DNA from: CAZVAO01 sp964625175
GTDB lineage: Bacteria; Bacillota; UBA994; PWPR01
Length of the DNA: 15,304 nt
Direction: 5' to 3'
NCBI GenBank assembly: GCA_964625175.1
Contig: CAZVAO010000055.1
Coordinates: 1-15,304, forward strand
Part shown: piece after piece, positions 1-7,365 of the stretch
Numbering within the stretch: the first letter of the stretch is position 1
Layout: each line of letters begins with the position of its first letter
The notes under the pieces: generated by a model
What the model was told of the DNA's origin: nothing
Database searches by the model: none
What the model saw: the letters and a program-made list of their open reading frames with translations, nothing else
Translations under genes and position numbers: made by a program

Positions 1-186
1 AATACCGCGTTCGCGCTCTTCTGGAGCCTTATCGATATCTTCAAAATTTGTAACGACGGATACACCACCATGTGCTGCTAAAACTTTGGTAATTGCAGCG
101 GTTAGTGTTGTTTTACCATGATCAATATGACCAATTGTTCCAATGTTTACGTGTGGTTTGTTTCTTTCAAACTTTTTCTTAGCCAT
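1..186 (-). CDS. tuf: Elongation factor Tu, N-terminal part (cut by window edge)
   Basis: EF-Tu is the GTPase that delivers aminoacyl-tRNA to the ribosomal A site. Only the first 62 residues are present; the gene continues beyond the left edge. The start is the ATG at 184-186, preceded by AGGAGG six bases upstream. The protein begins MAKKKFERNKPHVNIGTIGH and contains the P-loop GHIDHGKTT at about residues 19-27. The switch I approach ends in DKAPEERERGI, a family signature. The stretch before it (HGGVSVVTNFEDID) differs somewhat from the common AYDQID form but lies in a variable region. The gene follows fusA after 24 bases, the standard rpsL-rpsG-fusA-tuf order, so it is probably the last gene of that operon. 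A second tuf lies at the other end of the window. Confidence 0.97.
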   Translation of the reverse strand, partial: MAKKKFERNKPHVNIGTIGHIDHGKTTLTAAITKVLAAHGGVSVVTNFEDIDKAPEERERGI

Positions 187-210
187 TATAAACCTCCTGA
201 TATTTTACAA

Positions 211-2277
211 TTAAATATTTATAATTTTCTCGGCAATTTGAGCAGGCACTGGATCGTAGTGAGAAAACTCCATACTATATGATCCACGACCTTGTGTTCG
301 AGAACGCATATCTGTAGCATAGCCGAACATGTTAGACATAGGCACTAAAGCGACAATTACTCGTGCTCCGGAACGTTGGTTCAATTCACCGATCTTACCA
401 CGACGGGAATTTAGGTCGCCAATAATATCTCCCATATAATCTTCGGGAACGACAACTTCAACGCGGGCTATTGGTTCCAACAACTTGCTGTGGCCTTTTT
501 GAAGGGCATCACGCATGGCCATAGAACCTGCAACCTTAAAAGCAATCTCTGAAGAGTCCACATCATGGTAACTACCATCTACCAGTTTGACGCTGACCCC
601 TGTAACTGGGTATCCAGCCATAGTTCCATTAAGCAACGCATCCTGAATACCTTGATCGACTGCTTTCCAGTATTCTCGGGGTACGACACCACCAACGATC
701 TGCGACTCAAACTTGTAACCGCTATAACCTTCAAGCGGCTCAACGTCAATCACAACATGACCATATTGTCCACGGCCACCGCTCTGCCTTGAGAACTTCA
801 TATCAGAGCGCACTGCCTTACCAATTGTCTCGCGGTAGGCAACCTGTGGCTTGCCTATACTGGCTTTCACGTTGTACTCGCGCAACAAGCGGTCTGCGAT
901 AATCTCAAGATGCAATTCTCCCATCCCGGAGATAATCGTTTGCCCAGTCTCGATATTCGTATAAGATCGGAAGGTTGGATCTTCTTCAGCCATTCGAATG
1001 AGCGCTCTGTTGAGACTATCCTCATCAGCTCTGGTGCGCGGCTCAATAGCTTGTGAAATAACCGGTTCTGGGAATATCATTTTTTCAAGAATCACTGGAT
1101 CATCTTCCAAACAGAGTGTGTCGCCCGTCCCAGTGTATTTAAGCCCTACAATTGCAACAATATCACCTGTAGTAGCCTGGGTAATCTCCTCGCGGCGGTT
1201 TGCGTGCATTCGCAAAATACGACCAACACGTTCACGGCGCTGCTTCGAAGAGTTATAGACATATGAGCCAGACTCAAGTACACCCGAGTACACTCGACAA
1301 AATGCCAATTTTCCTACAAAGTTGTCAGCCATAATTTTGAAAGCTAAAGCTGAGAATGGGGCATTGTCATCCGCTTCTCGAGTGACTTCATCATCTGTAT
1401 TGGGATCAATACCGACAACAGCAGCAACATCTAAAGGTGACGGCAGATAATCGACAATCGAATCTAGGAGAAGTTGAACACCCTTATTCTTGTAGGATGA
1501 ACCACACATCACCGGAACGATTGAGTTTGCAATCGTTAATCTGCGAATGACTGCTTTTAGCTCAGCACTTGTGAACGCTTCGCCTTCGAGATAAACCATC
1601 ATAAATTCATCGTCATGCTCAGCAATGGCTTCAAGCATTGCCAATCGTCTTGCTGCAACGTCTTCCTCTAAACCAGCAGGAATTTCTTTTATCTCTATTT
1701 CTGTTCCGAGATCATCCTTATAGTGAATAAGCTTGTTCTCCACTAAATCAATAATCCCTGAGAAGGTTTCTTCTGCTCCAAGAGGTACTTGCAGAGGCAC
1801 TACCTCCGCATTTAAGCGGTCACGCATCATCTCAACAACATTATCGAAATCAGCACCAAGCGTGTCCATTTTGTTTACATAAGCAATTCTAGGAACTCCA
1901 TAGCGGTCAGCTTGTCGCCAAACCGTCTCCGACTGTGGCTCTACACCACCCTTAGCACAAAAAACTGCTACAGCACCATCCAGTACACGCAACGACCTTT
2001 CAACCTCAACAGTGAAATCTACGTGGCCGGGTGTATCTATAATATTTATAGTCTTACCGCCCCACAAACAGGTAGTGGCAGCAGATGTGATAGTAATACC
2101 GCGCTCTTGCTCTTGAACCATCCAGTCCATGGTGGCTGCACCTTCGTGCACTTCACCTAAACGATGAACACGTCCCGTGTAGAACAGAACACGTTCAGTA
2201 GTCGTTGTTTTGCCAGCATCAATATGTGCCATGATGCCAATATTACGCACGTCTTTTAAAGAAATTTGATCACTCAT
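211..2277 (-). CDS. fusA: Elongation factor G (translocase GTPase)
   Basis: EF-G catalyses GTP-dependent translocation of tRNA and mRNA on the ribosome and, with RRF, recycles ribosomes. The 688-residue length is normal for bacterial EF-G. The G domain shows the P-loop AHIDAGKTT (about 17-25), the G2 region RGITITSAATT, DTPGHVDF and NKMD. Domain IV includes GGRGQYGHVVIDVEP and the C-terminal domain has the conserved DVDSSEIAFKVAGS and RGKIG stretches. The ATG at 2275-2277 has AAGGAGG seven bases upstream, so the start is firm. It sits 33 bases after rpsG and 24 before tuf, in the str operon. I see no interruption, and the motifs fit the canonical factor rather than a tetracycline ribosomal-protection paralogue, given the context and the N-terminal KDVRNIGIMAHIDAGKTT. 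Confidence 0.98.
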   Translation of the reverse strand: MSDQISLKDVRNIGIMAHIDAGKTTTTERVLFYTGRVHRLGEVHEGAATMDWMVQEQERGITITSAATTCLWGGKTINIIDTPGHVDFTVEVERSLRVLDGAVAVFCAKGGVEPQSETVWRQADRYGVPRIAYVNKMDTLGADFDNVVEMMRDRLNAEVVPLQVPLGAEETFSGIIDLVENKLIHYKDDLGTEIEIKEIPAGLEEDVAARRLAMLEAIAEHDDEFMMVYLEGEAFTSAELKAVIRRLTIANSIVPVMCGSSYKNKGVQLLLDSIVDYLPSPLDVAAVVGIDPNTDDEVTREADDNAPFSALAFKIMADNFVGKLAFCRVYSGVLESGSYVYNSSKQRRERVGRILRMHANRREEITQATTGDIVAIVGLKYTGTGDTLCLEDDPVILEKMIFPEPVISQAIEPRTRADEDSLNRALIRMAEEDPTFRSYTNIETGQTIISGMGELHLEIIADRLLREYNVKASIGKPQVAYRETIGKAVRSDMKFSRQSGGRGQYGHVVIDVEPLEGYSGYKFESQIVGGVVPREYWKAVDQGIQDALLNGTMAGYPVTGVSVKLVDGSYHDVDSSEIAFKVAGSMAMRDALQKGHSKLLEPIARVEVVVPEDYMGDIIGDLNSRRGKIGELNQRSGARVIVALVPMSNMFGYATDMRSRTQGRGSYSMEFSHYDPVPAQIAEKIINI

Positions 2278-2310
2278 ACAGAAGCCTCCTTTCTCAAGAT
2301 TATTACTGTA

Positions 2311-2781
2311 TTACCAACGATAATGTGCGAAAGCTCTGTTAGCTTCAGCCATACGATGGGTATCTTCTTTTTTCTTAATACTTCCACCTTGATTATTAAA
2401 GGCATCAAGTAGCTCTGCAGCCAAACGATCAACCATTGTTTTCTCACCACGCTGCCGGGCGTACGTTACAAGCCAACGAATAGAAAGCATACGCTGTCGC
2501 AATACACTCACTTCCTGAGGAACTTGGTAGGTAGCACCACCGACACGTCGTGACTTTACTTCTAATAGAGGCGCAACGTTTTTAATTGCAGTTTCAAATA
2601 CTTCAAGCGGATCATTGCCACTCTTTTCTTTAACAATTTCCATTGCACCATAGAAAATACGCTGAGCAACACCGCGTTTTCCGTCAAGCATTAACTTGTT
2701 AATGAAACGGGTAACCAACTTAGATTGATAAATTGGATCCGCTAGCACATCGCGCTTAGGCACGGGACCTTTACGGGGCAT
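2311..2781 (-). CDS. rpsG: 30S ribosomal protein S7
   Basis: S7 nucleates assembly of the 3' (head) domain of 16S rRNA and lies near the E-site tRNA exit. The 156-residue length is the usual bacterial one. It starts MPRKGPVPKRDV and carries the conserved region NVAPLLEVKSRRVGGATYQ followed by VPQEV. The C-terminus AEANRAFAHYRW is diagnostic of the family. The ATG at 2779-2781 is preceded by AAAGGAGG with good spacing. It is the second gene of the str operon, 58 bases after rpsL and 33 before fusA. In E. coli S7 represses its operon by binding the rpsL-rpsG intergenic region. Here that gap is short and I could not see a convincing equivalent structure, so autoregulation at this site is not claimed. 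Confidence 0.98.
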   Translation of the reverse strand: MPRKGPVPKRDVLADPIYQSKLVTRFINKLMLDGKRGVAQRIFYGAMEIVKEKSGNDPLEVFETAIKNVAPLLEVKSRRVGGATYQVPQEVSVLRQRMLSIRWLVTYARQRGEKTMVDRLAAELLDAFNNQGGSIKKKEDTHRMAEANRAFAHYRW

Positions 2782-2839
2782 TTTAAAACCTCCTTTACGT
2801 AGACTACTAATTGTTTTAATGCAAAATTGGAACTTCTAA

Positions 2840-3211
2840 TTACTTAGGACGACGTGTTCCGTACTTTGAACGTCCTTGTTTACGACCGTCTACACCTGAG
2901 GTATCTAATGTTCCGCGGATAATATGGAAACGTACACCAGGTAAGTCTTTAACACGACCACCACGAACTAAAACTACTGAGTGTTCCTGTAGGTTATGAC
3001 CTTCACCAGGAATGTATGCTGTAACTTCTTCACCATTTGTGAGTCGAACCCTAGCAATCTTTCGAATAGCTGAGTTAGGTTTCTTTGGGTTTTGAGTACG
3101 AACTTGTACGCACATACCACGACGTTGAGGAGAGCCACCTAATTTACGAGATGGAGACTTCTTCTTGGTCGTTTTTCTACCCTTACGAACTAACTGATTT
3201 ATGGTCGGCAT
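2840..3211 (-). CDS. rpsL: 30S ribosomal protein S12
   Basis: S12 sits at the decoding centre and controls tRNA selection accuracy. It is also the classical streptomycin-resistance target. The protein is 123 residues from MPTINQLVRKGRK. The decoding loop NPKKPNSAIRK has Lys at 43 and 44, and VKDLPGVR has Lys 88, Asp 89 and Pro 91, so all usual streptomycin-resistance positions are wild type. I chose the ATG at 3209-3211, not the GTG just before it. The GGAGG is seven bases from the ATG and only four from the GTG, and family members begin with a single Met before PT(I/V)NQL. The gene heads its transcription unit, with its own promoter and a leader of about 130 bases. Confidence 0.97.
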   Translation of the reverse strand: MPTINQLVRKGRKTTKKKSPSRKLGGSPQRRGMCVQVRTQNPKKPNSAIRKIARVRLTNGEEVTAYIPGEGHNLQEHSVVLVRGGRVKDLPGVRFHIIRGTLDTSGVDGRKQGRSKYGTRRPK

Positions 3212-3214
3212 CAC

Positions 3215-3342
3215 TGCACCTCCCTCGGTTTTACCGATTTTGTTTTAGCAATATAATATGACCGCGAGGCAACGTCCCCCAGTCAAAACCACTATTTTGT
3301 GGTTGCAAGCAGCGTCTATGCACAATACTGCATTTTACAGAC
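3215..3342 (-). promoter_or_regulatory. Structured 5' leader of the rpsL-rpsG-fusA-tuf mRNA
   Basis: Between the predicted start of transcription and rpsL the RNA can form four consecutive small hairpins. H1 (3314-3342) pairs ATGCA with TGCAT plus GTCT with AGAC around a five-base bulge, at the very 5' end. H2 (3287-3304) pairs AACCAC with GTGGTT. H3 (3260-3284) pairs GACTG with CGGTC and GGGG with CCTC, using wobbles. H4 (3226-3236) pairs CGGT with ACCG directly upstream of the rpsL Shine-Dalgarno. I see these pairings in the sequence. Whether they bind a protein or only stabilise the RNA is unknown. Confidence 0.5.
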
Positions 3343-3348
3343 TAGAAC

Positions 3349-3377
3349 AGTATATCATGCTGAAATAAGCATGTCAA
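3349..3377 (-). promoter_or_regulatory. Sigma-A type promoter of the str operon (PrpsL)
   Basis: A perfect -35 TTGACA (3372-3377) and a -10 TATACT (3349-3354) are separated by exactly 17 bases. A TG one base before the -10 gives an extended -10. Transcription should start near 3342. The spacer carries the dyad CATGC-N8-GCATG (3356-3373), in the same place as the dyad in the rpoB promoter. The promoter lies downstream of the rpoC terminator and makes rpsL-rpsG-fusA-tuf independently transcribable. Confidence 0.9.
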
Positions 3378-3457
3378 CATTGTTTACACAACGTTTCCGC
3401 ACTTATTGTTGAACAAAAAAATGTCCGTTTTTGCTCTCAAAGCGTTTGTTGGTGATA

Positions 3458-3505
3458 AGAAATAAAGGCAAGAAATGAGGGCGATGCCCGAAGCACACCC
3501 TCATT
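3458..3505 (-). terminator. Intrinsic terminator after rpoC
   Basis: Twenty-two bases after the rpoC stop, AATGAGGG pairs with CCCTCATT (3474-3505), continued inward by TGC/GCA around a TTCGG loop with one bulge. The tail is T-rich but interrupted (TTTCTTGCCTTTATTTCTT), so it may leak. It separates rpoBC from the str operon. Confidence 0.75.
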
Positions 3506-3527
3506 GCATTATCCGTTGCGTAGAATA

Positions 3528-6500
3528 TTACTCAATAATCTCTGCTGATACTAAATTTTCATCATTCTCAGCAGAAAATTCAAGATCAAAATCAGCGTCG
3601 CCCTCAGCAATTCCAGCCATGGTTTCTTCTGCGACAGTTGTATTGCGAACGACTAGATCTTTATACTTATTCAAGCCGGTACCTGCAGGAATCAAGGTGC
3701 CGATAATGATGTTTTCTTTGAGACCCAACAATGGATCACGTTTGCCTTTGATGGCAGCATCGGTCAGAACTCGTGTTGTTTCCTGGAATGATGCAGCCGA
3801 TAAGAAAGAATCCGTGGCCAAGGAAGCCTTGGTGATTCCCAAAAGAATGGGGCGTGCAGATGCTGGTGAGCCATTGTTCTCTAAAGCTGCTTCATTTGCA
3901 TCTTCGAAAGCAAAGACATCGACCAAGCTACCTGGCAATAAATCCGTATCTCCTGTTTCCTCAACACTGACTTTGCGTAACATTTGACGCACAATAACTT
4001 CAATGTGTTTGTCATTAATGTCAACACCCTGCATGCGATAAACTTTCTGAACTTCAGCAAGTAAATACTGTTGTACTGCACGTAGGCCCCGAGACTCAAG
4101 CAACTCGTGAGGATTAATGGAGCCCTCAGTTAGTGGCTCACCAGCCTCTAGTAAGTCGCCATTATTCACTCGTAAGCGGAGATTATAAGAGATTTTATAT
4201 TCTTTGGCTTCGCCTTCTTCATTACTGATGATGACCTTGCGATGGTCTCGTTCATCAACAATCCGAACCTCACCATCAATTTCGGTTATTGTAGCTTGAC
4301 CTTTAGGATTACGTGCCTCAAACAATTCTTCAACACGCGGCAAACCACGTGTGATATCATTCCCAGCTACACCACCCGTATGGAAAGTACGCATGGTTAA
4401 CTGTGTTCCAGGCTCTCCTATTGATTGGGCCGCAACAGTACCGATGGCTTCACCAATATGAACATCTTTCCCTGTTGCCAAATCTCTACCATAACATGTC
4501 GCACACACACCATGCTTAGAACGACAGTTCAAAATAGTACGTGTATAAACGCCATCGATCAAGCGCTCTGTTAGTTTTTGGCCAACGATTACATCATCGC
4601 CGTCACTAACCAATAATCGATGATCTGGGGATAAATAGCGAATTATTTCAGTTTGTCCTTCGCTTTCAATCGTCAAACAATCTTTTGTCAAATGTACAAT
4701 GCCACTTGCTGGTGCCTTAATAATACCAAAGTCGGCAATTAAGTCAGCAGCAATATAGCTAATCATTTCACCTTCAGCCACAATTACTTGCTCTTCGTCA
4801 CAGTACTCTCCTGTTTGAGAATCCACGTAAATCGGGTAACAAATATCTTCTGCAGCTGTACGGCCCTGGATACGCTCTCCGATTGGCACAATAATAGTCC
4901 CATCATCATAGATATCCGTTATATAAGTACCTGTAGTTGTTTGACAATCCATTTCTCGCACGATAACATCCTGTGAAACATCCACTAAACGTCGTGTTAA
5001 GTAACCTGAGTCTGCTGTACGCAGTGCTGTATCTGCAAGTCCCTTACGGGCACCATGGGTTGAGGTGAAATACTCGAGAACATCAAGTCCTTCACGAAAG
5101 TTTGCTTTAATAGGAAGCTCAATCTCACGACCTGAAGGGTCTGCCATTAGGCCACGCATCCCACCCATTTGAGTAAGCTGGGAGATGTTACCACGCGCAC
5201 CAGAGGTGTGCATAATCCCTAATGTATTAAACTCTGGGATCGCTGAACGCAGTGCCGTTGTGACCTGAGCTTTCACATCATGCCAGATTTCAATAATACG
5301 CTTATAACGCTCTTCATCACTCAGCAGTCCGCGTCTGAAAGCCCGCTTAATGCGCAAGACTTCTTCCTCAGCCCTAGCAATAATAGCATGCTTTTCTGGT
5401 GGGATAATAATATCATCTACGGCAATAGAAACCCCTGACATTGTTGCATACTCAAAACCTAATCGTTTTAAATCGTCCAACATTTCTGCCGTAATTGTAT
5501 TCCCATGTTTGCGATAACAACGGTCTACAATATCCACTAATTGCTTCTTGCCAACTTTAAAATTAACTTCAGGTTCACATTCATTCTCTGGCAAGTCGCG
5601 ATCTACATAGCCCAAATCTTGAGGAAGATACTCATTAAGCGTTAGCCGTCCCACTGTCGTTTCAATAATAAAAGTCTCTCCCGCTTCTGATAAACGCTTA
5701 ACCTTGATTAATGATTGAAGTGTGATTACATTATTCTGATAGGCCATTAATGCTTCTTCATAGGAACCAAACACTTTGCCCTCGCCAATTGCGCCTGCAC
5801 GATGCATCGTCATATAGTAAATACCTAGGACCATGTCTTTCGCAGGGACGGATTCAGGACTGCCATCTTTGGGATTCAAAAGATTGTGTGCTGACAGCAT
5901 AAGAATGCGACATTCAGCTTGAGCTTCTGCGGAAAGCGGGACATGAACAGCCATTTGGTCACCATCAAAGTCAGCATTGTAACCCGAACAAACCAATGGA
6001 TGGACTTGAATCGCCTTTCCTTCAACGAGTACAGGCTCAAATGCCTGAATACCTAGCCTATGCAATGTTGGCGCTCGATTGAGGAGTACTGGATGATCTC
6101 GAATGACATATTCCAGAACATCCCAAACCTCATCATGCATGCGCTCAACTTTTTTCTTAGCTGATTTAATATTTGTTGCGCTTCCGTTCTCAACCAATTC
6201 TTTCATAACAAAGGGCTTGAAGAGCTCTAGAGCCATTTCTTTAGGTAGTCCGCACTGATATAGTTTTAGTTCAGGGCCAACAACAATTACTGAACGGCCT
6301 GAATAGTCAACACGTTTTCCTAACAAATTCTGACGGAAACGACCTTGCTTACCTTTAAGCATATCACTTAATGATTTCAACGCCCGATTGCCAGGTCCAG
6401 TCACTGGACGGCCACGACGGCCATTATCAATAAGGGCATCCACGGCTTCCTGTAACATCCGCTTCTCATTGCGCACGATTATATTCGGTGCACCGAGGTC

Positions 6501-7316
6501 TAAGAGGCGTTTAAGACGGTTATTGCGATTGATGACTCGACGATATAAATCATTGAGATCGCTCGTAGCAAAACGCCCACCATCCAATTGAACCATCGGT
6601 CGCAAATCAGGTGGAATAACAGGGATTACATCAAGAATCATCCATTCTGGCTTATTACCAGAACGAATAAAAGCATCGATAATTTCTAATCGTCGCATCG
6701 CCCGCTTACGGCGTTGGCCAGATGTAGAACCAATCTCATCTCTCAGTTCCTTAGCTGAACCCTCTAGGTCAACCTCTTGCAAGAGAACTTTAATTGCCTC
6801 TGCGCCCATTCCAACTGTAAATGCCTGTCCGTATTTATCGCGCGCATCACGATATTCTACTTCGCCAAGTACTTGTGCTTTGGTAAGTGGTGTTGTTCCA
6901 CCGTCCAGCACAATATAGGAGGCGAAATAAAGAACCTTTTCTAATACACGTGGTGACATCCCCAACACGTAACCAATACGACTCGGGACACCTTTGAAGT
7001 ACCATATATGTGATACAGAAGCTGCAAGTTCGATATGAGCCATACGCTCGCGTCGAACGCGCGATCGCGTAATTTCTACCCCACAACGATCGCACACAAC
7101 TCCTTTGTAACGGATTCGTTTGTACTTACCGCAATAACATTCCCAGTCTTTTTGAGGTCCAAAGATTCGCTCACAGAATAAACCATCGCGCTCTGGTTTG
7201 AGAGTACGGTAGTTGATTGTCTCTGGCTTCTTCACTTCACCCTTTGACCAGGAACGAATTTTCTCTGCTGATGCTAAACCGATTACCATTGCATCAAAAT
7301 TATTGTGATCTATCAT
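3528..7316 (-). CDS. rpoC: DNA-directed RNA polymerase subunit beta'
   Basis: Beta' forms the clamp and carries the catalytic magnesium site of RNA polymerase. I use the ATG at 7314-7316 (1262 residues, MIDHNNFDAMVIGLAS). An in-frame GTG three codons upstream lies only one base from the GGGAG Shine-Dalgarno. The first zinc site is C60, C62, C75 and C78. The catalytic loop NADFDGD is at 447-453 with Asp 449, 451 and 453; the residue pair before it is GY rather than the more usual AF or AY. The second zinc site is C791, C931, C938 and C941. The trigger loop MRTFHTGG starts at about 975. The gap of 140 residues between the first and second cysteine of zinc site 2 is about twice that of E. coli because of an insert at about 865-920. 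The gene follows rpoB after 49 bases and is closed by a terminator. Confidence 0.98.
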   Translation of the reverse strand: MIDHNNFDAMVIGLASAEKIRSWSKGEVKKPETINYRTLKPERDGLFCERIFGPQKDWECYCGKYKRIRYKGVVCDRCGVEITRSRVRRERMAHIELAASVSHIWYFKGVPSRIGYVLGMSPRVLEKVLYFASYIVLDGGTTPLTKAQVLGEVEYRDARDKYGQAFTVGMGAEAIKVLLQEVDLEGSAKELRDEIGSTSGQRRKRAMRRLEIIDAFIRSGNKPEWMILDVIPVIPPDLRPMVQLDGGRFATSDLNDLYRRVINRNNRLKRLLDLGAPNIIVRNEKRMLQEAVDALIDNGRRGRPVTGPGNRALKSLSDMLKGKQGRFRQNLLGKRVDYSGRSVIVVGPELKLYQCGLPKEMALELFKPFVMKELVENGSATNIKSAKKKVERMHDEVWDVLEYVIRDHPVLLNRAPTLHRLGIQAFEPVLVEGKAIQVHPLVCSGYNADFDGDQMAVHVPLSAEAQAECRILMLSAHNLLNPKDGSPESVPAKDMVLGIYYMTMHRAGAIGEGKVFGSYEEALMAYQNNVITLQSLIKVKRLSEAGETFIIETTVGRLTLNEYLPQDLGYVDRDLPENECEPEVNFKVGKKQLVDIVDRCYRKHGNTITAEMLDDLKRLGFEYATMSGVSIAVDDIIIPPEKHAIIARAEEEVLRIKRAFRRGLLSDEERYKRIIEIWHDVKAQVTTALRSAIPEFNTLGIMHTSGARGNISQLTQMGGMRGLMADPSGREIELPIKANFREGLDVLEYFTSTHGARKGLADTALRTADSGYLTRRLVDVSQDVIVREMDCQTTTGTYITDIYDDGTIIVPIGERIQGRTAAEDICYPIYVDSQTGEYCDEEQVIVAEGEMISYIAADLIADFGIIKAPASGIVHLTKDCLTIESEGQTEIIRYLSPDHRLLVSDGDDVIVGQKLTERLIDGVYTRTILNCRSKHGVCATCYGRDLATGKDVHIGEAIGTVAAQSIGEPGTQLTMRTFHTGGVAGNDITRGLPRVEELFEARNPKGQATITEIDGEVRIVDERDHRKVIISNEEGEAKEYKISYNLRLRVNNGDLLEAGEPLTEGSINPHELLESRGLRAVQQYLLAEVQKVYRMQGVDINDKHIEVIVRQMLRKVSVEETGDTDLLPGSLVDVFAFEDANEAALENNGSPASARPILLGITKASLATDSFLSAASFQETTRVLTDAAIKGKRDPLLGLKENIIIGTLIPAGTGLNKYKDLVVRNTTVAEETMAGIAEGDADFDLEFSAENDENLVSAEIIE
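4557..4724 (-). other. Insert inside beta' resembling a barrel-sandwich hybrid domain
   Basis: This segment encodes about residues 865-920 of RpoC. It starts IIKAPASGIVHL and ends LLVSDGDDVIVGQKLTE. The pattern APxSGxV followed about 35 residues later by V-x-DGDxVxxGQxL resembles a lipoyl-like or sandwich-barrel hybrid fold. The segment lies between C791 and C931 of the second zinc site. By memory of B. subtilis and E. coli sequences, those proteins run directly from the preceding helix to the RS-x-x-(S/T)C strand. The domain call is inference from a sequence pattern. Confidence 0.55.
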
Positions 7317-7365
7317 AAGAAGCACGCTCCCATCCGGATATTAATTGGCAGTTAAGCTGCTTTAC

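Noticed and set aside
2840..3211. Streptomycin-resistance substitution in S12
   Set aside because: Lys 43, Lys 88 and Pro 91 are wild type.
3475..3987. Plus-strand open frame of 170 codons
   Set aside because: It lies almost wholly antisense to rpoC, has no ribosome binding site and shows no recognisable protein pattern; it is a shadow frame.
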